Shown in pieces: positions 42,740 to 50,665 of a DNA stretch of 64,000 nucleotides. The position numbers and the translations under genes were made by a program. The stretch is taken from NCBI RefSeq assembly GCF_019720895.1, contig NZ_JAHKSH010000003.1, positions 372,001 through 436,000 on the forward strand, in the 5' to 3' direction. This stretch comes from Microbacterium salitolerans (GTDB taxonomy: Bacteria > Actinomycetota > Actinomycetes > Actinomycetales > Microbacteriaceae). The notes under the pieces are model-generated. The model worked only from the letters and a program-made list of their open reading frames with translations. It was not told the DNA's origin and did not search any database. Within the stretch, counting starts at the first letter, position 1, and every line of letters begins with the position of its first letter.

Positions 42740-43836
42740 GCGCGTTCCGCACGGTGCCGGGTGACCGCCCCCTGCGCATCGTCCAGGTCGGCGCCGGCGG
42801 CATGGGGCGCGCCTGGCTGCGCACGATCGCCGACGAGCCGGGCGCCGAGCTCGTCGGGCTCGTCGACCTGAACCTCGAGACCGCGCGCGCGGCGCTCGCC
42901 GAGATCGGCCTCGAGGGCGTCGCTCTCGGCACGAGCGCCGCGCAGGTGGCGGGGGAGACGGGGGCCGATGCCGTCGTCAACGTGACGGTGCCGGCCGCAC
43001 ACCAGGCCGTCAACCGCGAGGCGCTCGCCGCGGGACTGCCCGTCCTGTGCGAGAAGCCCGCCGCGCCGACGATCGCCGACGCGCTCCGGCAGGCGGCGGC
43101 GGCCACCGTGCACGGCGAGCTGCTCATGATCAGCCAGTCGCGCCGCTACTTCGCTGCCCTCGATGCACTGCGCGCGGAGGTCGCATCGCTCGGCCGGATC
43201 GGATCCGTCGTCGTCGAGTTCTATAAGGCGCCGCGCTTCGGCGGCTTCCGCGAGGAGATGGCTCACGTCCTCCTCGTCGACATGGCGATCCATCAGTTCG
43301 ACGCGGCCCGATCCGTCGTCGGATCCGAGCCGGTCGCGGTGTACTGCGAGGAGCACAACCCGGGGTGGAGCTGGTACGACGGCGCGGCGAACGCGCACGC
43401 CGTCTTCGAGTTCGCCGGCGGGGAGCGGCTCGTCTACACCGGCAGCTGGTGCGCGCCGGGGGAGGAGACGTCGTGGAACGGCCGGTGGCGCGTGAGCGGG
43501 GAGTACGGGACGGCGCTGTGGGACGGATCCTCGTCCGTGACGTCGCATCGCCCCGACATCGACGACGCCCCGCTTCACGCCGACGTGGCGCCCGGCGCGC
43601 AGGAGGAGACGGCGGGTGCGCTCGCCGAGTTCCTGTCCTGCCTGCGCAGCGGCGTGACCCCATCGGGCGAAGCACGACGCAACGTGCACAGCCTCGCGAT
43701 GGTGGAGGCCGCCGTGCGTTCGTCCGAGACGGGCGCCCGCGTGCGGATCGCGGACGTCCTGGGCGCGTCGCTCGCCGACGCGATCGCGGCGGAGACGGAT
43801 CCCGCCGTGCGCACGGAACTCGAGCGCATCGCCTGA
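42736..43836 (+). CDS. Gfo/Idh/MocA family oxidoreductase
   Basis: A 366-residue NAD(P)-dependent sugar dehydrogenase. The Rossmann motif V-G-A-G-G-M-G is at about residues 18-24, the catalytic-lysine segment C-E-K-P-A-A near 99-104, and M-A-I-H-Q-F-D-A near 181-188 supplies the active-site histidine. I start it at a TTG that overlaps the ThuA stop (TTGA); a GTG at 42754 is the main alternative. It probably oxidises the imported sugar, possibly at C3, together with ThuA. Confidence 0.87.
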   Translation: MSAFRTVPGDRPLRIVQVGAGGMGRAWLRTIADEPGAELVGLVDLNLETARAALAEIGLEGVALGTSAAQVAGETGADAVVNVTVPAAHQAVNREALAAGLPVLCEKPAAPTIADALRQAAAATVHGELLMISQSRRYFAALDALRAEVASLGRIGSVVVEFYKAPRFGGFREEMAHVLLVDMAIHQFDAARSVVGSEPVAVYCEEHNPGWSWYDGAANAHAVFEFAGGERLVYTGSWCAPGEETSWNGRWRVSGEYGTALWDGSSSVTSHRPDIDDAPLHADVAPGAQEETAGALAEFLSCLRSGVTPSGEARRNVHSLAMVEAAVRSSETGARVRIADVLGASLADAIAAETDPAVRTELERIA

Positions 43837-43841
43837 ACGAC

Positions 43842-43896
43842 CGTGTCCCACAACACGCCGTCACGCGCAGCGGATGACGGCGTGTCCTGGGACACG
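43842..43896. repeat. palindrome family C, copy C3
   Basis: 21-base arms with two adjacent mismatches and a 13-base loop differing from that of C2 by one base. It lies between the convergent oxidoreductase and glgP genes, five bases after one stop and two bases before the other. Each arm carries its own single change from the C1/C2 sequence, so the mismatch reflects drift. Confidence 0.9.
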
Positions 43897-43898
43897 GG

Positions 43899-46469
43899 TC
43901 ACTGGGCGACCGCCACGAGCCCCGTCTCGGCCGGCGAGGTGAGGTGGGGGTTGGCCGGCACGATGCGGACGGTGTAGCCGAAGGGGCCCGAGCGCTCGAG
44001 CACGTGGGATCCCGTGAAGCAGTACCGCCCACCCTCGTACGCCTCGGCGAGGGAGAGCGCCTGCACACGGGCGTCGTCGATGTCGTCGTCGACGCCGGCC
44101 CGGCCGTGCACGAGCTGCACCGCGACGTCGTCGGGGGCGATGTCGCCGAGCGCGACGAACGCCCGCACGTCGAGCGTCGCGCCGACCTCCGGTGCGTCGC
44201 TCACGCCCGACGACTCGACGTGCTCGACGCGCACCGACGTCCATCCGTCCGACACGCGCTGCTCCCACGCGGCGAGTTCCCGCGCGCCGGAGAAGTCGGA
44301 TCCGAGCCCGCGCGTGCTCCGGGCGGCGGGCACGTAGAGGTCGTCGACGTAGTCGCTCACCATACGCGTCGCGAGCACCTTCGGGCCGAGCGTCTCGATC
44401 GTGTGCCGCATCATCTCGAGCCAGCGGGTCGGCACGCCGTCGTCGCCCGCGTCGTAGAACCGGGGCACGACCTCGCGCTCGAGGATCTCGTAGAGCGCCG
44501 ACGCCTCGAGGTCGTCGCGGTGCGACGGATCCGGAAGTCCATCGGCAGACGGGATGGCCCAGCCGTTCTCGCCGTCGAACCACTCGTCCCACCAGCCGTC
44601 GAGGATCGACAGGTTGAGCCCGCCGTTCAGCGCCGCCTTCATGCCGCTCGTCCCGCACGCCTCGTAGGGGCGCAGCGGGTTGTTGAGCCAGACGTCGCAG
44701 CCGGGGTAGAGCGGCTGCGCCATCGCGATGTCGTAGTTCGGCAGGAACACGACGCGATGCCGTACGGCCGGGTCGTCGGAGAATCGCACCAGCTCCTGGA
44801 TGAGCTTCTTGCCGCCGTCATCGTTCGGATGCGCCTTGCCGGCGATGATCAGCTGGACGGGGCGATCGGGATCCGTGAGCAGACGCGTCAGGCGTGCGGG
44901 ATCGCGCAGCATGAGCGTGAGGCGCTTGTACGACGGCACGCGGCGCGCGAAGCCGATCGTGAGCACGTCGGGGTCGAGCGCCTCGTCGGTCCAGCCGAGC
45001 TCGGCGTCCGACGCCCCGCGCTTCTGCCAGGAGCGGCGCAGGCGCGCGCGGGCGTCGACGACGAGGCGCTCGCGGAGGACGCGCTTGATGCCCCACACGT
45101 GCGCGGGGTCGGCGCCGTCGAGCGCCTTCGCGAAATCCTCGGGGTCGCCGTCGGCGTCGGCCCCCAGCGCGGCGACGAGCTCGCGGAACTCGCGCGCGAC
45201 CCACGTGGGCGCGTGCACCCCGTTCGTGATGGATCCGATCGGCACCTCCGCCTCGTCGAACATCGGCCAGAGCCCGTGGAACATGTCGCGGCTCACATGT
45301 CCGTGCAGCCGGCTCACGCCGTTCGCGCGCTGGCCCAGGCGGAAGCCGAGCACGGCCATGTTGAAGACCCCGGGGTCCCCGCCCTCGTACGTCTCGGATC
45401 CGAGCCGCAGCACGCGATCCGTCGGCACGCCGGGCGTGACGCCGCCCTCGGAGGCGAAGTACTGCTCGATGAGGTCGCGCGAGAACCGGTCGATGCCCGC
45501 GGGCACGGGGGTGTGCGTCGTGAAGATCGTCGAGGCGCGGTTCAGGGCGAGCGCCGCGTCGAACGGGAGCCGCGGGCTCTCCGTCGTGAGCTCTCGGATC
45601 CGCTCGAGCCCCTGGAAGCCCGCGTGGCCCTCGTTCGTGTGGAAGACCTCCGGTGCCGCCGCCCCCGTCAGGCGCGAGTACGCGCGGACCGCGCGCACGC
45701 CGCCGACGCCGAGCAGGATCTCCTGGCGCAGGCGATGCTCGCTCCCGCCGCCGTAGAGCCGGTCGGTGATCGCGACGTAGTGGTCGGGGTTCTGTTCGAC
45801 ATCGGTATCGAGCATGAGGAGCGGCACGCGCCCGACCTGCGCCACCCAGATCTTCGCGACGAGCTCTGGCCCGCCGGGCAGCGAGATCGTGATCGTCGCG
45901 TGCTCGCCGCCGGGCTCGCGCAGCGCGGTCACGGGAAGCTCGTCGGGATCCAGGACGGGGTACGTCTCGACCTGCCAGCCGTCGCGCGTGAGGGACTGCT
46001 TGAAGTAGCCGTGCGCGTAGAACAGACCGACGCCGATGATCGGCACGCCCAGGTCGCTCGCCGCCTTCAGATGATCGCCCGCGAGGATCCCGAGCCCGCC
46101 CGAGTACTGCGGGAGGGCCGCTGCGATGCCGAACTCCGGAGAGAAGTAGGCGATCGAGGCGGGGCCGTCGGGCACGGCACGCTGGTACCAGCGGTCGTGC
46201 GTCAGGTACGACTCGAGCGCGGCCGCCGCGCTCGCCAGACGTCTGAGGAACGCGTCGTCCTCCGCGAGCTCCTCCCAGCGCCCGCGAGGGACGTCGCTGA
46301 GGACGCGGACGGGATCGTTCCGCTGCTCCCACACCTGCGGCGAGATCTCGGCGAAGAGATCCTGCGTCTGCGGATCCCACGACCACCGCAGGTTCGCGGC
46401 GAGCGGGCCGAGCGCGGCGAGCGGCTCGGGGAGGACCGGACGGACGGTGAACCGACGAATGGCGCGCAT
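43899..46469 (-). CDS. glgP: alpha-glucan (glycogen) phosphorylase
   Basis: An 856-residue enzyme that releases glucose 1-phosphate from glycogen. The N-terminal DUF3417-like region (L-R-W-S-W-D-P-x-T-Q) precedes the catalytic core; Y-F-S-P-E-F-G and Y-S-G-G-L-G-I-L-A-G-D-H-L-K-A-A-S-D lie near residues 107-135, H-T-N-E-G-H-A near 270, and the pyridoxal-phosphate site G-T-S-G-M-K-A-A-L-N-G near 605-615. It belongs to the TIGR02094-type phosphorylases found in actinobacteria. Works with glgX nearby. Confidence 0.94.
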   Translation of the reverse strand: MRAIRRFTVRPVLPEPLAALGPLAANLRWSWDPQTQDLFAEISPQVWEQRNDPVRVLSDVPRGRWEELAEDDAFLRRLASAAAALESYLTHDRWYQRAVPDGPASIAYFSPEFGIAAALPQYSGGLGILAGDHLKAASDLGVPIIGVGLFYAHGYFKQSLTRDGWQVETYPVLDPDELPVTALREPGGEHATITISLPGGPELVAKIWVAQVGRVPLLMLDTDVEQNPDHYVAITDRLYGGGSEHRLRQEILLGVGGVRAVRAYSRLTGAAAPEVFHTNEGHAGFQGLERIRELTTESPRLPFDAALALNRASTIFTTHTPVPAGIDRFSRDLIEQYFASEGGVTPGVPTDRVLRLGSETYEGGDPGVFNMAVLGFRLGQRANGVSRLHGHVSRDMFHGLWPMFDEAEVPIGSITNGVHAPTWVAREFRELVAALGADADGDPEDFAKALDGADPAHVWGIKRVLRERLVVDARARLRRSWQKRGASDAELGWTDEALDPDVLTIGFARRVPSYKRLTLMLRDPARLTRLLTDPDRPVQLIIAGKAHPNDDGGKKLIQELVRFSDDPAVRHRVVFLPNYDIAMAQPLYPGCDVWLNNPLRPYEACGTSGMKAALNGGLNLSILDGWWDEWFDGENGWAIPSADGLPDPSHRDDLEASALYEILEREVVPRFYDAGDDGVPTRWLEMMRHTIETLGPKVLATRMVSDYVDDLYVPAARSTRGLGSDFSGARELAAWEQRVSDGWTSVRVEHVESSGVSDAPEVGATLDVRAFVALGDIAPDDVAVQLVHGRAGVDDDIDDARVQALSLAEAYEGGRYCFTGSHVLERSGPFGYTVRIVPANPHLTSPAETGLVAVAQ

Positions 46470-46531
46470 GGCGCCGACGTTAGTGCGGACCGGGGCCCCG
46501 TGCGAGAGGTTTCACGAGGGGTTCACACACG

Positions 46532-47551
46532 TCAGTCGAGTCGCCACGCCTCGACGGCGCGCTCGATGCGCGTCCGCGTCCGAGCCGGCACCCTCTCGAC
46601 CAGCTCGAACGACGGATCCTTCCGGCTCTTCGCGCGGGCGCGCCAGGTCCCCACAACCGTGCCATCGACGAGGATCGCGGGGCGGAACACCCCGTTGTTC
46701 CCCGGCACGAGCGCCGCCTGCATCGCGGGGCTCGCGGTGAGCGAGCGGTCGGCGTATCCGAGGATCCACTCGTCGAACGCGGGCACGAGCGTGACGCCCG
46801 TGTCGCCGGAGACGTCTGCCTCTCCGACGATCCACGCGCGCTGCTCGCCCACCACGACCTCGGCGAGGTCGGCGCTCGCCGCGGCCTTCCGTGCCTGCGT
46901 CTTCGGCAGCTTGAGCCACCAGGCGAGGTCGGCCTCGGTCACGGGGCCGCGGGCGTCGACGAATCGGCGGGTGATGTCGACGAGCGCGTCCTCCGATGGG
47001 GTCGGCGCGTCGGTCGTGCGCGTGAAGAGCTGCTCGTCGCCGTCGAACGCGCCCCAGTGCGCGAGGCCCGCGACGGCGTGATGGAAGATCAGGTGGTACC
47101 CGCGCCCCGTCGACGTGTCGATGCCGGCCGCCTGCCAGAGGGCCAGCAGCTCGGAGCGCGTGCGCGGGCGCTCGTCGAGGGCATCGAGCAGGATCCCGCG
47201 GGCGCGGTCGAGCACGTCCTCGGGCAGACCCAGCTCGGCGCGGCGCTTCAGGGTGCTCCGGTGGATCCGCTCGCTCGTCAGCGCGAGCAGCTCGGCGAGG
47301 TGCGCGGGCGTCGTCGCGAACAGCGTGCCGCGCAGGGGCCACGAGCGCACGATCTCGCCCCGATCGAACGCCGCGCGCACGTCGTCGATCGTCGTCCCGG
47401 GCGCGGAGCGCAGCGCGATCGCCCGCAGCACCGCGGGCAGGTCCTGGCCCTGCAGCGCCACGGCGCGGTCGACGACCTGCGCGGGGGACAGCTCGGATCC
47501 GCCGAGCAGGTGCGCGTGCCAGCGGAAGCGGAGAGCGTCGCGCGTGTCCAT
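46532..47551 (-). CDS. winged-helix DNA glycosylase, AlkZ/YcaQ-like
   Basis: A 339-residue protein of the HTH_42 family. The Q-x-Q motif Q-G-Q lies at residues 34-36, in the position of the catalytic glutamines of Streptomyces AlkZ and E. coli YcaQ, which unhook interstrand crosslinks and remove bulky alkylated bases. R-S-W-P-L-R-G-T-L-F near 69-78 and L-V-P-A-F-D-E-W-I-L-G-Y near 254-265 are further family marks. No toxin biosynthetic genes are nearby, so a general repair role is likely. Confidence 0.83.
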   Translation of the reverse strand: MDTRDALRFRWHAHLLGGSELSPAQVVDRAVALQGQDLPAVLRAIALRSAPGTTIDDVRAAFDRGEIVRSWPLRGTLFATTPAHLAELLALTSERIHRSTLKRRAELGLPEDVLDRARGILLDALDERPRTRSELLALWQAAGIDTSTGRGYHLIFHHAVAGLAHWGAFDGDEQLFTRTTDAPTPSEDALVDITRRFVDARGPVTEADLAWWLKLPKTQARKAAASADLAEVVVGEQRAWIVGEADVSGDTGVTLVPAFDEWILGYADRSLTASPAMQAALVPGNNGVFRPAILVDGTVVGTWRARAKSRKDPSFELVERVPARTRTRIERAVEAWRLD

Positions 47552-47670
47552 GGAGGTCAGAGTAGGGGGCCGGAGGCGTTCGCGTGACGCCTCTGACCCT
47601 TCGTGGCGCGGCGAAGGGTCGCGCGGGTCACCGGAACGCGCGGCCGCCGCGTCGCAGTAGCGTATGCCCC

Positions 47671-47955
47671 ATGCCGCGAGACGACGTGACGCTGACCGGG
47701 TTCCTCCGCTGCCGCGATGAGGCCGACGCGGACGTGGTCCGGCGCCACCTCCCCGAGCACATCCGCCGCACGCGGGCGGAGCCGGGCTGCGCCGCGTTCG
47801 CGGTCGAGCCGACGGCGGATCCGCTGATCTGGTCGGTCGCGGAGCGGTTCGTCGACCAGGAGGCGTTCGCCGCGCACCAGCGGCGCGTCGCCGGGAGCGA
47901 ATGGGGGCGGGCGACGGCCGGGATCCCGCGGGAGTACGAGGTGCGCGGGCTTTAG
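47671..47955 (+). CDS. antibiotic biosynthesis monooxygenase-like protein
   Basis: A 94-residue ABM/YgiN-type ferredoxin-fold protein. The T-R-A-E-P-G-C-A-A-F segment at residues 34-43 and E-R-F-V-D-Q-E-A-F-A-A-H-Q near 58-70 are typical. Such proteins act as quinol monooxygenases or have unknown roles. Its stop overlaps the stop of the convergent MarR gene. Confidence 0.8.
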   Translation: MPRDDVTLTGFLRCRDEADADVVRRHLPEHIRRTRAEPGCAAFAVEPTADPLIWSVAERFVDQEAFAAHQRRVAGSEWGRATAGIPREYEVRGL

Positions 47956-48398
47956 AGCGCCGCCTCCACCGGCGCCGGATCCTCGACGCCGTGGCGCACG
48001 CGGCGCAGGAAGTCCATGAGCTGGACGATCTCGTCGTCGTCGAGGTCGCGGAGCATCCGGTCTTCGAGGGCGCGCACGTCCTCGCCCATCGCCTCGATCT
48101 TCTCGATGCCGGCGGGCGTGATCGAGAGCAGCAGCTGACGCCCGTGATCGGGGTTCGGCTCGCGGCGGGCGAGCCCCGCATCGACGAGCGGCGTGAGCGT
48201 CTCGGCCATCGACTGCGGGCGGACGAACGATCGCCGCGCGAGTTCGGATGACGTCAGCCCGGGTAGTCGGTGGAGCACGGTGAGCGCCGTGTACTGCCCC
48301 CAGTTGAGCCCGTGCGAGGTGACCACTTCGAAGAAGGGTCGGCGCATGCCCATCTCGAGCTGCTTGATCACGTAGATGAGGCCTCTGCTGTGGGGCAT
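47952..48398 (-). CDS. MarR-family transcriptional regulator
   Basis: A 148-residue repressor with the MarR winged helix: L-T-S-S-E-L-A-R-R-S-F-V-R-P-Q-S-M-A-E-T-L near 47-67, then R-x-P-N-P-D-H-G-R-Q-L-L-L-S-I-T-P-A-G wing. It is divergent from the maoC-acyl-CoA ligase unit. A conserved palindrome GTTTCAGG-NAG-CCTGA lies between them and again before the ABC operon, so it probably controls both and itself. Ligands of such regulators are often aromatic or fatty acids or their CoA thioesters. Confidence 0.9.
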   Translation of the reverse strand: MPHSRGLIYVIKQLEMGMRRPFFEVVTSHGLNWGQYTALTVLHRLPGLTSSELARRSFVRPQSMAETLTPLVDAGLARREPNPDHGRQLLLSITPAGIEKIEAMGEDVRALEDRMLRDLDDDEIVQLMDFLRRVRHGVEDPAPVEAAL

Positions 48399-48440
48399 GG
48401 GCCCCTCCTTCCCTTGCCACTCGTCCTCGCGTGCCCCATC

Positions 48441-48474
48441 ATCATAGGCATCCCTGTTTCAGGGAGCCTGATAT
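48441..48474. promoter_or_regulatory. MarR operator copy 1 and marR -10 element
   Basis: GTTTCAGG-GAG-CCTGATAT (48456-48474) is an inverted repeat TTTCAGG/CCTGATA around three bases. On the minus strand TATGAT (48441-48446) would be the marR -10, which puts the operator at its -35 region. A close copy of the operator lies at 50579-50597. Confidence 0.65.
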
Positions 48475-48497
48475 CACCGAGGTCAAAGGAGACACGG

Positions 48498-48956
48498 ATG
48501 ACTCACCCGCTCAGCGCATCGATCGAGGAGCTGCCCGCGCTCGTCGGGCGCACGTTCGGCCCCTCGTCGTGGCGCGAGATCACGCAGGACGAGGTCACGG
48601 CGTTCGCGGATCTCACGGGAGACCGCAATCCGATCCACCTCGATGCGGAGCTCGCGGAGGCGACGCCGTTCGGCGGGACGATCGTCCACGGATACCTCAC
48701 GCTCGGCCTCGTCGTGCCACTCATGGCCGAGGTCTTCCGCGTGACGGAAGTCGGCGTGGGGATCAACTACGGGCTCGATCGCCTGCGCTTTCCCGCCCCG
48801 GTCCGCGTCGGCTCCCGCGTGCGCGTCATCGGCGAGATGCTCGCGGTCGACGAGATCCCCGGCGGCTACCAGACGACCTCGCGCGTGACGTTCGAGATCG
48901 AGGGCGGATCCAAACCTGCCTGCGTCGCCGACATCCTGCTGCGGTACCTGCGGTGA
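48498..48956 (+). CDS. MaoC-like (R)-specific enoyl-CoA hydratase
   Basis: A 152-residue hot-dog-fold hydratase. The hydratase-2 motif is visible: F-A-D-L-T-G-D-R-N-P-I-H-L-D near 36-49 with the catalytic aspartate and histidine, then P-F-G-G-T-I-V-H-G-Y-L-T-L. It adds water to trans-2-enoyl-CoA. ATG after AAAGGAG. Seven bases before the ligase gene, with which it forms a unit for activating and hydrating an acid. Confidence 0.9.
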   Translation: MTHPLSASIEELPALVGRTFGPSSWREITQDEVTAFADLTGDRNPIHLDAELAEATPFGGTIVHGYLTLGLVVPLMAEVFRVTEVGVGINYGLDRLRFPAPVRVGSRVRVIGEMLAVDEIPGGYQTTSRVTFEIEGGSKPACVADILLRYLR

Positions 48957-48963
48957 GGCGCTG

Positions 48964-50589
48964 ATGGACGGGCACTACGTCGACCTCTGGCATCGGATCG
49001 CGCGCGAGACCCCCGACCGCCCCGCTCTCGTCACGGTCGGGGAGGGGGTGATGACGTACGCGGAATTCGACGACGCGGCGGCCCGCTTCGCCGCGCTGTG
49101 CGGCGACCTCGGTATCGGGCGCGACGACAAGGTGTCGATCCTCCTGCACAACCGACCGGAATGGCTCCTGACCTTCGCGGGGTCCCTTCGGATCGGGGTC
49201 GTGCCGGTGTCGCTGAACTTCCGCTATCGGGCGCGCGAGGTCGCCGAACTGCTCGACGACTCCGACTCGTCGGCGCTCGTGTACGCGGCGAGCCTGGCCG
49301 ATGTCGTGGCGGAGGCGGTGGCGCTGCTCGGTCGCCCGATCCACCTCCTGCAGGTGCCCGACGTCGAGGCCCCTCTGCTGCCGAACGCGATCGACTTCAC
49401 CGACCTGCATGACAGGGATCCGCTGCCGTACGAGGACCCCGTCGACGGCGACTTCTTCATGTACACGGGCGGGACGACGGGCGCGCCGAAGGCCGCGGTG
49501 TGGAGCACGCGCCAGATGCTGACGATGCAGATCTACAACGCCTACGTCTCGTCGGGTCTGCCGATTCCCGAGACGCCCGACGACGTCGTGCGCACCGCGA
49601 CCGATCCGGATCGGCAGCCGATCGTCGCGCTCGCGCTCTCGCCCTTCATGCACGGGACCGCGCTCACGACGGTCATCAACGCGCTCCTGCTGGGCGGAAC
49701 CGTCGTGGTGCTGCCGACCGCGCGGTTCGATCCGCGCCGGGCGATCCGCGCGATCCGCGACGAGCGGGTCTCCCGGGTGGCCGTTGCGGGCGACGCGATC
49801 GCGCTGCCCCTGCTCGAAGCCGCCGAGGAGGAGGGGATCTCGCAGCTTCCGCACCTCGACTCGGTGCTCTCGTCGGGCATGCGGTTCAGCGACGAGGTGA
49901 AGCGTCGGATCCACGCCCTCGGCGATGTCGTCATCACCGACATCCTCGCGTCGACGGAGGGCGGCGCCGTCGCCCTCGGCATCACGCGCGCGGACGACGA
50001 CCTGCCGGCGCGGTTCCGCCTCACGCCGGGAACGGTCGTCCTCGACGACGAGCTCGCGGAGGTGCAGGACGCCCCCGGATCGTCGGGGCGGATCGCGTTC
50101 ACGGGCGGCATGCCGAAGGGATACTACGGGGATCCGGACAAGACCGCCGCCAACTTCGTCGAGATCCGGGGGCGGCGCCACATCATCCCCGGCGACCTCG
50201 TGCGCGTGCTCGACGACGGCGGCGTCGAGCTGCTCGGGCGCGGGGCGGCCGTCGTGAACACGGGCGGCGAGAAGGTGTTCCCCGCCGAGGTCGAGGCGTC
50301 GCTGCTGCGACATCCCGACGTGCTCGATGCCGTCGTCGTCGGCGTGCCCGACGAGCGCTGGGGCGAGGTCGTCGCGGCTGTGGTGGCGGTGACGGATCCG
50401 GGATCCGCCGACACCGCCGCGATCGTCGCGCACGTCGGCGACGAGATCGCCGGGTACAAGAAGCCGAAGCGGATCCTCGCGGTCGCCGATCTGCAGCGGA
50501 GCGGCAGCGGGAAGGTCGATCTGGCGCGGATCCGAGCCCTGTTCCGTGACGCGCAAACCGGCATTGTCGGCCCCAAGAGTTTCAGGTAG
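48964..50589 (+). CDS. AMP-dependent acyl-CoA synthetase
   Basis: A 541-residue member of the ANL superfamily. The ATP-loop Y-T-G-G-T-T-G-A-P-K-A-A lies near 162-173, the hinge G-G-V-E-L-L-G-R near 418-425, and N-T-G-G-E-K-V-F-P-A-E-V-E near 432-444; the C-terminal catalytic lysine is in R-S-G-S-G-K-V-D near 515-522. It converts a carboxylic acid to its CoA ester through an acyl-adenylate. Its stop codon lies inside the second MarR operator. The acid specificity cannot be told from sequence. Confidence 0.92.
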   Translation: MDGHYVDLWHRIARETPDRPALVTVGEGVMTYAEFDDAAARFAALCGDLGIGRDDKVSILLHNRPEWLLTFAGSLRIGVVPVSLNFRYRAREVAELLDDSDSSALVYAASLADVVAEAVALLGRPIHLLQVPDVEAPLLPNAIDFTDLHDRDPLPYEDPVDGDFFMYTGGTTGAPKAAVWSTRQMLTMQIYNAYVSSGLPIPETPDDVVRTATDPDRQPIVALALSPFMHGTALTTVINALLLGGTVVVLPTARFDPRRAIRAIRDERVSRVAVAGDAIALPLLEAAEEEGISQLPHLDSVLSSGMRFSDEVKRRIHALGDVVITDILASTEGGAVALGITRADDDLPARFRLTPGTVVLDDELAEVQDAPGSSGRIAFTGGMPKGYYGDPDKTAANFVEIRGRRHIIPGDLVRVLDDGGVELLGRGAAVVNTGGEKVFPAEVEASLLRHPDVLDAVVVGVPDERWGEVVAAVVAVTDPGSADTAAIVAHVGDEIAGYKKPKRILAVADLQRSGSGKVDLARIRALFRDAQTGIVGPKSFR

Positions 50590-50597
50590 CCTGACAC
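50564..50597 (+). promoter_or_regulatory. promoter of the NitT/TauT-type operon with MarR operator copy 2
   Basis: TTGTCG (50564-50569), a 17-base spacer and TAGCCT (50587-50592) form a promoter. The palindrome GTTTCAGG-TAG-CCTGACAC (50579-50597) covers its -10 and matches copy 1 at 16 of 19 positions. The final codons and stop of the acyl-CoA ligase gene are inside the same sequence. Confidence 0.7.
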
Positions 50598-50665
50598 AAC
50601 TTTCGAGGCCGCCCCATGGCGGTCCCGATGCACGATCTCAATGGCGAGATATGAGGAGGGCGACG

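Noticed and set aside
43944-47081. A 1045-codon open frame on the plus strand opposite glgP
   Set aside because: Its translation is arginine-, valine- and histidine-rich without family motifs. It arises because GC-rich genes lack stops in other frames; glgP on the minus strand has full conserved motifs.
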